The notes: generated from the sequence alone by a model not told the origin. A stretch of DNA of 64,000 nucleotides from Paractinoplanes lichenicola (GCF_016785085.1 NZ_JAENHO010000013.1:248001-312000), one strand, 5' to 3'; counted from the stretch's first letter, positions 15,367 to 23,410 are shown. Translations and numbers: made by a program.

Positions 15367-16104
15367 ATGACCCCCACCCGACCGGCCCGGCGCTTCCTGA
15401 GCAAGGTGCCCGAGGTCACCGTCTTCTTCTGGATCGCCACGGTCCTGACGTCGGCCGATTTCCCGAGCTCCACGCTCGGGCTGGGCCTGACGCGAACCAC
15501 CGTCGTCGTGGCGGCGCTGCTGTTCGTTGCGCTGTCGGTGCAGTTCTGGCACCGGGGCTACTCGCCCGTCCGGTACTGGCTGGTCGCGGTGCTGATCAGT
15601 ATCTTCGCCAGGCTGCTGACCGACAACCTCGGGGTGTCGCCCGGGGCCGCCACCGCGACCTGTGCCGTGCTGCTGGCCGGCGCGCTCGCCGCCTGGTACG
15701 CCGCCGAGCGGACGCTGTCGATCCACACCATCGACACGTCTCGGCGGGAGGCGTTCTACTGGCTCACGATCCTGTTCGCCTTCGCGCTCGGCACGGCCGT
15801 GAGCGACCTGGCCGCCGCGGCCTTGGGGCTCGGGTCCGCCATGACGGCGACGCTGTTCGCCATCGTGATCGGCGGCATCTGGGCCACCCACCGGCTGACC
15901 GAGGCCGGCGCGATCGCCGCCTTCTGGGCCGCGTGCGTGCTGACCCGGCCGCTCGGCGCGGCCCTGGGTGATCTGCTCCCCCGGCCCCTCGGCACGGTCG
16001 CGATCAGCCTGGCCCTCCTCGTCGTGATCGTCTTCCTCGGTGTGAGCCGGCGGGACCAGCCGAGCCTCGACGCCGCCACGGCCCGGGCCGGGTCGGCGTG
16101 GTGA
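15367..16104 (+). CDS. COG4705-type membrane protein, first gene of the arabinose-donor operon
   Basis: 245 aa, about eight hydrophobic segments. KVPEVTVFFW, TIDTSRREAFYW and TRPLGAALGDLLP match the paralogue at 1385, but the extra C-terminal domain is missing. In most members motif GETFADYL follows the first segment; here it is degenerate (TSADFPSS). ATG 15367 was preferred over GTG 15346 because of the 24-nt spacing from the repeat, identical in both paralogues. It overlaps the next gene by 7 bp, suggesting coupling. Function unknown. Confidence 0.78.
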   Translation: MTPTRPARRFLSKVPEVTVFFWIATVLTSADFPSSTLGLGLTRTTVVVAALLFVALSVQFWHRGYSPVRYWLVAVLISIFARLLTDNLGVSPGAATATCAVLLAGALAAWYAAERTLSIHTIDTSRREAFYWLTILFAFALGTAVSDLAAAALGLGSAMTATLFAIVIGGIWATHRLTEAGAIAAFWAACVLTRPLGAALGDLLPRPLGTVAISLALLVVIVFLGVSRRDQPSLDAATARAGSAW

Positions 16105-17201
16105 CCGGGCCGGTGGTGATCTTCTCGGCGAGCATCGGCGCCGGGCACGACGGCGCGGCCGCCGAGCTGGCCCGCCGCCTCGGCGAGCAGGGACTCGAGG
16201 TGCTGCGGCACGACTTCCTCGACATGCTGCCCCCGGGAGTGGGCCGGCGGATCCGCGACGGGTACGCCCGGCAGCTCAACACCCTCCCGCAAAGCTGGGG
16301 CTGGCTGCTGAACGCCATGGGTGGCCCCCGGATGTCGGCCGGCGCCGCCGGGCTTTCGGCGAGCCTGGCCACGACCCGGATGCTGGCCGCGATCCCGGCC
16401 GACGCCGCCGTCGTGGTCTCCACCTATCCCTTGGCCAGTCAGGTGCTGGGCCGGCTGCGCGGTGACGGGCGCCTGAGCGTTCCGGTCGCGGCGGTCATGA
16501 CCGACCCCTCGGTGCATCCGCTGTGCGCCGCCGCGGGTGTGGACGTCCACCTGGCCCCCGGTCTTGCCACCGCGGACCAGCTGCGACGGCTGGGCGTCCC
16601 GACGCTAGCGGTCTCCCCCATCGTTCGCCCGGAGTTCCGGCCCGTGACCGGGCCGGCCGAGCGCGACGCGACCCGGCGGCGGCTCGGCCTGCCCGCCGAC
16701 GAGCGCCTCGCGGTGGTCGTAGCGGGCTCCTGGGGCGTCGGTGATGTCGCCGCGACCGCACGCGACATCACCGCCACCGGGCTCGCGGTGCCGGTCGTGG
16801 TCTGCGGCCGCAACGAGATCCTGCGCCGGCGCATCGGACGCGACGGCTCGGCCATCGCGCTGGGCTGGGTCGACGCGATGCCGGAGTTGCTGCGCTGCGC
16901 CGACGTGGTGGTGCACAACGCGGGCGGCCTGTCCAGCGCCGAGGCGATGGCCGGCGGTGTGCCGGTGATCAGTTACCGCTGCTTGCCCGGGCACGGCGTC
17001 GCCAACGCGGCCGTGCTGGCCCGGGCCGGGCTGTCGCCGTGGCCGCGCTCGGCAACCACGTTCGCCGAGGAGCTCAGCCGGGCGATGACCGCAACACCCG
17101 CACCGCAGGCCTCGGCCGAACCGGACGCCGCGGATCTGATCGCCGCGCTGGCCGGCTCGGCACCGCTGATCGCTGATCCCCTACAGGAGGCAGTCGTATG
17201 A
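16098..17201 (+). CDS. GT28/MGDG-synthase-like lipid glycosyltransferase
   Basis: 367 aa from GTG 16098 (GTG 16101 is equally possible). The N-terminal half looks like MGDG-synthase domains (VVIFSASIGAGHDGAAAELA); the C-terminal half has the MurG-type nucleotide-sugar site with VVHNAGGLSSAEAMAGGVPV. Such enzymes transfer a sugar from a nucleotide donor to a membrane lipid on the cytoplasmic face. It overlaps both neighbours by 4-7 bp. Acceptor and sugar cannot be read from the sequence; context points to a lipid-linked envelope glycan. Confidence 0.82.
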   Translation: MVTGPVVIFSASIGAGHDGAAAELARRLGEQGLEVLRHDFLDMLPPGVGRRIRDGYARQLNTLPQSWGWLLNAMGGPRMSAGAAGLSASLATTRMLAAIPADAAVVVSTYPLASQVLGRLRGDGRLSVPVAAVMTDPSVHPLCAAAGVDVHLAPGLATADQLRRLGVPTLAVSPIVRPEFRPVTGPAERDATRRRLGLPADERLAVVVAGSWGVGDVAATARDITATGLAVPVVVCGRNEILRRRIGRDGSAIALGWVDAMPELLRCADVVVHNAGGLSSAEAMAGGVPVISYRCLPGHGVANAAVLARAGLSPWPRSATTFAEELSRAMTATPAPQASAEPDAADLIAALAGSAPLIADPLQEAVV

Positions 17202-17905
17202 AGCTACTCGGGACCACCGCCACCGCGGTCGCCCTCGCTCACGCCGCCCCGGCCGTCGCGGCGATCGGGCCGCTGCGCCGTCGCCTCCTGCCCGCCACGT
17301 CCGGCCTGGGAAACCGCAGGCACATCGCCCTGACCTTCGACGACGGCCCGCATCCCGACGCCACCCCGCAGCTGCTGCGCCTGCTCGACCGGTTCGGCGT
17401 CCGGGCGACGTTCTTCCTGCTCGGCCGGATGGCCGAGGAACACCCGGGCGTCGCGCGGTCGATCGCCGCGGCCGGACACGAGATCGGCGTGCACGGCTAC
17501 GAACACCGCCTGCTGCTCAAGAGCCGGCCCGACCTCGCCCGGGCCACTGCGGTGCTGACCGCCGTCACCGGGCAGCAGCCTCGATGGTGGCGGCCGCCCT
17601 ACGGGGTGGCGAGCACCGCGGCCCTGCTCGAAGCCCGGCGGCTGGGATTGAGGCCCGTGCTGTGGACCTGCTGGGGTCGTGACTGGACCCGCCGGGCGAC
17701 GCCCGACTCGGTCTTCCGGGCCGTCCGCCGGGGTCTGCACGGTGGCGGAACCATCCTGCTGCACGACAGCGACCACGCCGCAGCCGCCGGCTCGTTCCAG
17801 GCCACCCTCGGCGCCCTGCCCGGAATCCTCGCGCTCTGCCGGGCGCGCGGCTACACCGTCGGGCCCCTGGCCGACCACGGACTCCTCGGAGAAAGGACGC
17901 GATGA
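17198..17905 (+). CDS. Polysaccharide deacetylase (NodB domain)
   Basis: 235 aa. An N-terminal signal or anchor (about 1-23), then the NodB motifs: TFDDGPHPD (motif 1), VHGYEHR (motif 2, metal His pair), RPPYG (motif 3), WGRDW (motif 4) and TILLHDSD (motif 5). The catalytic Asp and metal ligands are all present. Predicted extracytoplasmic N- or O-deacetylase acting on a wall or lipid-linked sugar. ATG at 17198 overlaps the preceding stop; its own stop overlaps dprE1. Confidence 0.88.
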   Translation: MKLLGTTATAVALAHAAPAVAAIGPLRRRLLPATSGLGNRRHIALTFDDGPHPDATPQLLRLLDRFGVRATFFLLGRMAEEHPGVARSIAAAGHEIGVHGYEHRLLLKSRPDLARATAVLTAVTGQQPRWWRPPYGVASTAALLEARRLGLRPVLWTCWGRDWTRRATPDSVFRAVRRGLHGGGTILLHDSDHAAAAGSFQATLGALPGILALCRARGYTVGPLADHGLLGERTR

Positions 17906-19221
17906 CGATGCACACCTCCGCAACGACCGGCTGGGGCAGATCGACCAGCAGCCACGGCCGGGTGATCCGCCCGGACAGCGCGGAACAGTGGGAGGAAATG
18001 ATGGCCGCGGCCGGGCCCCGAGGCCTGATCGCCCGTGGTGGCGGCTGTGCCTACGGCGATGCGGCCCAGAACGCCGGCGGCATTGTCGCCCTGACCAGCA
18101 GCACCAACGAGCGGCTCGAAGTCGAGGGCGACACTGTGCTGGCCGAGGCCGGCACCACGCTCGGCGCGATCATCCGCGCTCTCGCCCCGCTCGGCTGGAC
18201 TCTGCCGGTCGTCCCCGGCACCAGCCACGTGACCGTGGGCGGAGCCATCGCCGCGGACGTCCACGGCAAGAACCACGTGCACACCGGAACCTTCGGCTCC
18301 CACGTACGGGAGATGTCGGTCCTCACCCCCGCCCTGGGCGAAGTCGTGCTCGGACCGGAGAGCAACCCGGACGCCTTCCGCGCCACCGTCGGAGGACTGG
18401 GGCTCACCGGCGTGATCACCCGGGCCCGGCTGGGGCTGATCCGGCTCGACTCGTGGTTCTACCGCACCACCGACACCGTCGTCGACGGCCTCGACGCGAC
18501 GCTCGAGAGTCTGGCCACCGCGGCTCGCGACAGCCCGTACGCGGTGGGTTGGCTCGACGCCCGCACGCGGACCGGCATCGTCAGCCGCGCCGACCCGATG
18601 ATGCCCGGCCGGGCCGCACCACCCGGTGGCGGACGGCTACCGGCGCCCCGCATGCCCGCGCCGACGCTGCTCGGCCGGGGCATCGGCACCACGGTCACGG
18701 TCGCGAACCGCGCCCGCCTGACCGCCGCGCGCCTGCGCCCCCGCTCGATCCGCCCTCTGCCGGCTGTGCTCTACCCTCTCGACGCCCTTCCCGGCTGGCC
18801 CGGCCTGCACGGCCCGCGCGGCCTCGTGCAATACCAGTTCGTGGTGCCGTTCGGCGCCGAGCAGGTTCTGCACGCGGCAATGCGTGGACCGGCCCGAGCC
18901 GCCACCCTCGCCGTCCTGAAAGTCTTCGGCGCGGCCGGCGACGCGCCGCTGTCGTTCCCGATGCCGGGCTGGAGCCTGGCGCTCGACTTCCCGGCCCATC
19001 CCCGGCTCGCGTCCGCGCTGGACACGCTGGACGACCAGGTCGCCGCGGCCGGCGGACGGGTCTATCTGGTCAAGGACAGCCGGATGCGGCCCGACCTGGT
19101 GGCGGCCATGTATCCGGGCCTGGACCGCTGGCGGGCCGAACGCGACCTGCTCGACCCCGACCGCCTCATGACCTCCGACCTCGACCGGCGGCTGCGCCTG
19201 AGCGGGGACGGCCATGCGTGA
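17902..19221 (+). CDS. dprE1: Decaprenylphosphoryl-beta-D-ribose oxidase DprE1
   Basis: 439 aa. FAD-linked oxidase fold with the DprE1 landmarks: TGWGR near the N-terminus, ARGGGCAYGDAAQNAGG (Tyr60 equivalent), PVVPGTSHVTVGGAIAADVH, HGKNH (His132 equivalent), LVQYQFVVP, and VKDSRM with the catalytic Lys418 equivalent. It oxidises polyprenylphosphoryl ribose to the 2-keto form, the first half of epimerisation to the arabinose donor. The Cys387 position of the mycobacterial enzyme, the site hit by benzothiazinones, is Ala here (PGWSLALDFP). The next gene encodes the DprE2 partner, as in mycobacteria. Confidence 0.93.
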   Translation: MTMHTSATTGWGRSTSSHGRVIRPDSAEQWEEMMAAAGPRGLIARGGGCAYGDAAQNAGGIVALTSSTNERLEVEGDTVLAEAGTTLGAIIRALAPLGWTLPVVPGTSHVTVGGAIAADVHGKNHVHTGTFGSHVREMSVLTPALGEVVLGPESNPDAFRATVGGLGLTGVITRARLGLIRLDSWFYRTTDTVVDGLDATLESLATAARDSPYAVGWLDARTRTGIVSRADPMMPGRAAPPGGGRLPAPRMPAPTLLGRGIGTTVTVANRARLTAARLRPRSIRPLPAVLYPLDALPGWPGLHGPRGLVQYQFVVPFGAEQVLHAAMRGPARAATLAVLKVFGAAGDAPLSFPMPGWSLALDFPAHPRLASALDTLDDQVAAAGGRVYLVKDSRMRPDLVAAMYPGLDRWRAERDLLDPDRLMTSDLDRRLRLSGDGHA

Positions 19222-19981
19222 CGGCCTGGGACGCGACCAGACCGTGCTCGTGCTCGGCGGAACGTCGGACATCGGCACCGCGATCGCCCACGAACTGCTC
19301 CCCTCCGCCGGCACCATCCTGCTCGCCGGACGCGAAACCGCCGCGCTGAAACTCGCCGCCGACCGGCTGACCGTTCCGGGCCGGCGCGTCGAGACACTGC
19401 ACTACGACGCGACCGCACCCGCCGCGGCGACGGTCGACGTGCTGGCCTGCGCGGCCGCACTGGCCGGTGACCTCGACGTGGTCGTTCTCGCCGTCGGCGC
19501 GCTGACCGGCGAGGAGCTGATCGGCGCGGACAGCCCCGCGCTCGAGAGCTCCCTGCAGACGAACATGCTGGGCCCGATGGTCGCCGTGCACGCGACGGCC
19601 CACCGACTCCGGGAGCAGGGGCACGGCACCCTGATCGTGCTCTCGTCAGTGGCCGCCGTGCGTACGCGGGAAACGCTCTTGACCTATGGCGTGGCGAAGG
19701 CGGCGCTGGATCTCTATGCGCGCCGGATCGGAAGGACTCTGCGCGGCAGCGGCGCCCGGGTGCTCGTGGTGCGGCCGGGCCACGTGCGGACCCGGATGAC
19801 CGCCGGCCTGCCCGAGGCTCCCTTCGCCACCACGGCTCGCGAGGTCGCCGCCCGGGTGAGCCGGTCGCTGCGCCGGCGCGCGGCCGTCGTCTACGCGCCC
19901 GCGATCCTGCGCCCTGTCATGGCCACGCTCCGCGTGCTGCCCCAAGACCTGATGAACAACACCCCGAGAAAGGAACGATGA
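19214..19981 (+). CDS. dprE2: Decaprenylphosphoryl-2-keto-ribose reductase DprE2
   Basis: 255 aa short-chain reductase. Rossmann motif LVLGGTSDIGTAIA, active-site YGVAKAALD (Tyr/Lys), and RPGHVRTRMTAGLPEAP, which closely follows the mycobacterial DprE2 pattern. A C-terminal hydrophobic/amphipathic stretch (AILRPVMATLRVLPQ) probably contacts the membrane. It reduces the 2-keto intermediate to polyprenylphosphoryl arabinose. Overlaps dprE1 by 8 bp, as expected for a two-subunit epimerase. Confidence 0.92.
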   Translation: MRDGLGRDQTVLVLGGTSDIGTAIAHELLPSAGTILLAGRETAALKLAADRLTVPGRRVETLHYDATAPAAATVDVLACAAALAGDLDVVVLAVGALTGEELIGADSPALESSLQTNMLGPMVAVHATAHRLREQGHGTLIVLSSVAAVRTRETLLTYGVAKAALDLYARRIGRTLRGSGARVLVVRPGHVRTRMTAGLPEAPFATTAREVAARVSRSLRRRAAVVYAPAILRPVMATLRVLPQDLMNNTPRKER

Positions 19982-19982
19982 C

Positions 19983-20633
19983 ATGCGCCCACCACTGACC
20001 GTCATCGAGCAACCGGTGGTACTCCCGCCCAGCCCTGTGCCGGTGCCCGGCCGCGGCGGTGTCGCCGCATGGGACGTCGACGGAACTCTCGTCTTCGGCG
20101 ACACCCTGCTCCCGTTCCTTCGGCGCTTCGTCGGAACGGCGGCCCTGAGCGGCATCCTGCTCGACGTCATCGCCCGGAACCTCCTCAGCCGCGACGCCGC
20201 GAAAGCCGCCCTGCTGCAGCGGGTGCTCGGCGGCCGGGAACTGGCCGAGGTCGATGCCGTGGCCCGTGACTACACGACGACCCTCATGCACCGCACCCGG
20301 CCCGGCTGTCTGCGCCGCTGGCAATGGCATCGCAACCAGGGACACCGGCTGGTGCTCGCCTCGGCCTCACCCGACCTGTACCTCACGCACCTGGGCTCTC
20401 GCCTCGGCGCCGACGCCGTGCTCAGCACCACCATGGAGGTCGTCAACGGGCGAGTGACCGGGCGGATGATCGGACCCAACTGCCGCGGCGAACACAAGGC
20501 GTCCCGCCTTCTGCACTACCTCTCCGGGCATCCCACGAACAAGCTCTGGGCGTACGGGAACAGCCGCGCCGACGAGCCGATGCTCGCGCTGGCCGATGTG
20601 GCCGAGCGCCGCCCCGGACGGATCACTCGATGA
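19983..20633 (+). CDS. HAD-family phosphatase (HAD-IB), candidate DPPR 5'-phosphatase
   Basis: 216 aa. Motif I WDVDGTLVFGD (both Asp present), motif II in VLASASPD, motif III Lys in HKASRLL, motif IV region NSRADEPMLALAD. HAD-IB enzymes remove phosphate from small or lipid-linked substrates. It sits between DprE2 and UbiA, exactly where the pathway needs a phosphatase to convert decaprenylphosphoryl 5-phosphoribose to decaprenylphosphoryl ribose; mycobacteria use a PAP2-type protein. This assignment is inferred from position. The stop overlaps the next ATG. Confidence 0.75.
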   Translation: MRPPLTVIEQPVVLPPSPVPVPGRGGVAAWDVDGTLVFGDTLLPFLRRFVGTAALSGILLDVIARNLLSRDAAKAALLQRVLGGRELAEVDAVARDYTTTLMHRTRPGCLRRWQWHRNQGHRLVLASASPDLYLTHLGSRLGADAVLSTTMEVVNGRVTGRMIGPNCRGEHKASRLLHYLSGHPTNKLWAYGNSRADEPMLALADVAERRPGRITR

Positions 20634-21718
20634 CGCTCACCAGGCGCCGTCGCGTCACCCTCGTCGTCCTGCTGGTCGCCGTGCTGCTGGCCGTGCCCGG
20701 CATCTCGTACGCCCGCGCCCTGACCGCTCCCGGAAGCGCGACGCTGGGCATGCGCACCGTCGACTGGATCCGCGCCCACGGCGGAAACCCGGTCATCAAC
20801 GCCATCGAGAACTGGTACTACACCCGGCATCAACCCTCCACCGGAGCGCCCGACCCGGCCTCCCTGCCACAGGTGACGGTGACCAAGAAGGCACCGGACA
20901 GCGCCCCTCCGCCACGCCTGCCAACACTGCCCGGCGTGCCGGCCTTGCCTGGCGAGTCGGTCTGGACACCGGGCCGCACCGATGCGAACGGCCGCCCCCT
21001 CATTTACACCAGCTACTTGCGGCCCGACCCTCAGCATCAGAGTGTTGTCGCCGGGGTGGCCTGGATGCGAGCCGGCGGCAGCACCGCCCACCTGGTCGCC
21101 GGCACCGTCCAGCCCGGCGGCCCCGCCTGGGCGGGCAACGCCGCCGTGCCGTGGCAGGACGTCCCGCAACTGGTGGCCACCTTCAACTCCGGCTTCAAAA
21201 TGGCCGACATCCACGGCGGGTTCTACCTCAACGGCCAGTACGCCCGCCCACTGCTCGACAACCAAGCCTCCGTCGTCATCGACAAACAGGGCCGCATCAC
21301 CGTCGGCGCCTGGAACCGCGACGTCGCCCTGAGCGCCGACACCGTAGCCGTACGCCAGAACCTCGAGATGATCGTCGAGTCGGGCCGCCCGGTCGCCGGG
21401 CTCAGCCGGAACCCGTCCGGCCGCTGGGGCTCACCGAAGAACCAGCTCCAGTACACGTGGCGCTCCGGGCTCGGCGTCGACGCCCACGGCAACCTGATCT
21501 ACGTCGCCGGACACCATATGAACCTGCAGATGCTGGCCGCCGCGCTGACCGCGGCCGGGGCGCAGCGGGGCATGCAGCTCGACATCCACGACGGCATGGC
21601 CTCGTTCGCCTCTTGGAACTCCGGCACCCCGGCCAAGCTGCTGCCCTCCATGTCCCGCTCGGCATGGCGTTACACGTATCCCGACCAGCGGGACTTCATC
21701 TATCTGACCGCCCGATAG
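20630..21718 (+). CDS. Secreted phosphodiester glycosidase-family (NAGPA) protein
   Basis: 362 aa. One N-terminal membrane segment/signal (about 8-29), a Pro-rich linker (about 70-105), then a NAGPA/PF09992-type domain: VATFNSGFKMADIHGGFYLNG, VGAWNRDVAL, GVDAHGNLIYVAG and AGAQRGMQLDIHDGMASF. The family cleaves sugar-phosphodiester bonds or remodels exopolysaccharide. Being in a polyprenyl-phosphate sugar operon, it may act on sugar-1-phosphate linkages outside the cell (inference). The ATG at 20630 overlaps the HAD stop; earlier in-frame sequence lies over the HAD gene. Confidence 0.8.
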   Translation: MTLTRRRRVTLVVLLVAVLLAVPGISYARALTAPGSATLGMRTVDWIRAHGGNPVINAIENWYYTRHQPSTGAPDPASLPQVTVTKKAPDSAPPPRLPTLPGVPALPGESVWTPGRTDANGRPLIYTSYLRPDPQHQSVVAGVAWMRAGGSTAHLVAGTVQPGGPAWAGNAAVPWQDVPQLVATFNSGFKMADIHGGFYLNGQYARPLLDNQASVVIDKQGRITVGAWNRDVALSADTVAVRQNLEMIVESGRPVAGLSRNPSGRWGSPKNQLQYTWRSGLGVDAHGNLIYVAGHHMNLQMLAAALTAAGAQRGMQLDIHDGMASFASWNSGTPAKLLPSMSRSAWRYTYPDQRDFIYLTAR

Positions 21719-21727
21719 GAGCCCGTC

Positions 21728-22621
21728 GTGTCCGCCTCCACCACCCTCGCCCCGCCTCGGGTCGCGGCCGTCGCCATACTGGTCACCGCCCGGCCCCGGC
21801 AATGGATCAAGAACCTGCTCGTCCTGGGCGCCCCGGCGTCGACCGGGATGCTCTTCACCGCCGGGTCCGCGCGCGGCAGCATATTCGCCTTCGTAGCGTT
21901 CACTCTCGCCGCCGCGGGCACCTACTTCGTCAACGACGCGGCCGACGTCGAGGCCGACCGCCGCCACCCCGTGAAGCGACGGCGGCCGGTGGCCGCGGGC
22001 GACCTCAGCCCCTCCACCGCCCGGCTCATCGGCTACGGCAGTGCCGCCGCGGCCGTGCTGGTGGCGCTCACCGTCAACTGGCAGTTCGCGGCGTGTGTGG
22101 CCGCGTACCTGGCCCTGACCGCGGCGTACAGCAACGGGCTCAAACACGTGCCGGTGCTCGATGTGCTCATCGTCGCCGGCGGCTTCCTGCTCCGCGTGGC
22201 CGGCGGCGCGGCCGCGACCCGGACCAGCCCGTCGAGCTGGTTTCTGCTGCTGATCCTGTTCGGTTCCCTCTACTTGGTCATCGCCAAGCGGGCGGGTGAA
22301 CTCGGCCGCGCGGCCACGGCCGGTCGGCGGGTGCTGGCCGGTTACTCCGCGCCCTGGCTGCAACAGGTTCTCGCCATGGCCCTGACCGGCACGGTGATCG
22401 CGTACGCAGTGTGGGCCTTCCAGTACCGCGGCACCGATGTGGCCCTGCCCCTGCTCGCCGCGTCGCTGGTGCCGTTCCTGGCCGGTTTGATGCGCTACAG
22501 CCTGCTGGTCGCCCAAGGCGCCGGCGAGGCGCCGGAAACCGTTCTCACATCGGATCGTTTCCTGCTGGCCGCCGGTGTCGTGTGGGCCGCGACAGCCGGG
22601 GGCGCGATCTATCTGGCGTAG
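21728..22621 (+). CDS. ubiA: UbiA-family decaprenyl-phosphate phosphoribosyltransferase (DPPR synthase)
   Basis: 297 aa, nine or so hydrophobic segments. RPRQWIKNLLVLGAP near the N-terminus, the metal-diphosphate motif NDAADVEADRRHP with KRRRPVAAG, and the second motif region SNGLKHVPVLDVLIVAG and WFLLLILFGSLYLV match mycobacterial UbiA (Rv3806c-like). It transfers phosphoribose from PRPP to polyprenyl phosphate, the committed step to the arabinose donor. GTG would also be possible; ATG-like start GTG 21728 follows AGGAGCCC. Last gene of the operon, ending 3 bp before the convergent dedA. Confidence 0.9.
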   Translation: MSASTTLAPPRVAAVAILVTARPRQWIKNLLVLGAPASTGMLFTAGSARGSIFAFVAFTLAAAGTYFVNDAADVEADRRHPVKRRRPVAAGDLSPSTARLIGYGSAAAAVLVALTVNWQFAACVAAYLALTAAYSNGLKHVPVLDVLIVAGGFLLRVAGGAAATRTSPSSWFLLLILFGSLYLVIAKRAGELGRAATAGRRVLAGYSAPWLQQVLAMALTGTVIAYAVWAFQYRGTDVALPLLAASLVPFLAGLMRYSLLVAQGAGEAPETVLTSDRFLLAAGVVWAATAGGAIYLA

Positions 22622-22624
22622 GCC

Positions 22625-23260
22625 TCACGGCCGGCCGGATCGGGCGCGGCGCCGGGCCCGCAGCAGTTCGATGCCGATGGGGATCACCGAGAGCACGACG
22701 ATGCCGATGAGGATGAACTCGATGTTGGACTTCACGAACGCGATCTGCCCCAGGAAGTAGCCCAGGATCGTCACGCCGCAGCCCCAGACCGTGCCACCGA
22801 TCAGGTTGTAGACCAGGAACGTGCGATAGTGCATGTGGCTCGCCCCGGCGACGATCGGGGTGAAGGTCCGCACGATCGGCACGAAGCGGGCCAGCACGAT
22901 CGACCGGGCGCCGTACTTGGCGAAGAACTCCTGGGCCCGGGTGAGATTCTGCTGTTTGAAGAGCCGCGAGTCGGGGCGGCGGAACAGCGACGGGCCGAAG
23001 CGGCGCCCGAAGGCGTAGCCGAACTGGTCACCGGCGACGGCCGCGATCGAGACGAGCAGGCAGACCAGCCACAGCGGCTGGTGCAGGTAGGTGCCGTCGG
23101 CGACGAGCAGCCCGGCGGTGAACAGCAGCGAGTCGCCGGGCAGGAAGAACCCGATCAGCAGACCCGACTCGGCGAACACGATGGCCAGGATGCCGATGAG
23201 GCCGAACGTCGAGATCAACCATTCCGGCTCGAGGAACGACGGGCCGAGCGCTGACGTCAT
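22625..23260 (-). CDS. Second DedA-family membrane protein
   Basis: 211 aa. Same signatures as the DedA at 14656: FAESGLLIGFFLPGDSLLF, GDQFGYAFGRRFG, RFVPIVRTFTPIVAGASHM and a Arg-rich tail. It ends 3 bp from ubiA. By family knowledge it could return polyprenyl phosphate to the cytoplasmic face. Unlike the first copy its promoter carries no TTCAG repeat; instead the CCTACA-type dyad at 23311 lies 50 nt upstream, so the two copies seem to answer different signals. Confidence 0.92.
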   Translation of the reverse strand: MTSALGPSFLEPEWLISTFGLIGILAIVFAESGLLIGFFLPGDSLLFTAGLLVADGTYLHQPLWLVCLLVSIAAVAGDQFGYAFGRRFGPSLFRRPDSRLFKQQNLTRAQEFFAKYGARSIVLARFVPIVRTFTPIVAGASHMHYRTFLVYNLIGGTVWGCGVTILGYFLGQIAFVKSNIEFILIGIVVLSVIPIGIELLRARRRARSGRP

Positions 23261-23310
23261 CGGTTGGTGCCCCTTACCGGTTCGAGTTCATTCTGCCCAG
23301 CACTGCTTAA

Positions 23311-23325
23311 CCTACAACTCGTAGG
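23311..23325. promoter_or_regulatory. Palindrome CCTACA-ACT-CGTAGG, predicted operator (site D)
   Basis: One mismatch to the perfect dyad. In the divergent region between dedA (start 23260) and FTR1 (start 23411), 22 bp from site E. Confidence 0.65.
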
Positions 23326-23347
23326 TCAAACGTCGGCTTGACTTAAA

Positions 23348-23362
23348 CCTACATGATGTAGG
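23348..23362. promoter_or_regulatory. Perfect palindrome CCTACA-TGA-TGTAGG, predicted operator (site E)
   Basis: Lies just downstream of a -35-like TTGACT (23338-23343) and 48 nt before the FTR1 start. The adjacent iron box means FTR1 may integrate two regulators. Confidence 0.72.
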
Positions 23363-23375
23363 AACTTGGCCGGAG

Positions 23376-23394
23376 TCAGGTAAGCCTTACTTCG
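23376..23394 (+). promoter_or_regulatory. Predicted iron box upstream of FTR1
   Basis: TCAGGTAAGCCTTACTTCG matches 12 of 19 positions of the IdeR box TTAGGTTAGGCTAACCTAA (from memory) and is itself a near-perfect inverted repeat (AGGTAAG-C-CTTACTT). It lies 16 nt before the FTR1 GTG. Confidence 0.6.
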
Positions 23395-23410
23395 CTTCGG
23401 GAGCACACAC

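Noticed and set aside
17190..17200. CCTACAGGAGG as a further copy of the CCTACA operator
   Set aside because: Only one half-site, and the rest is the ribosome site of the deacetylase gene.
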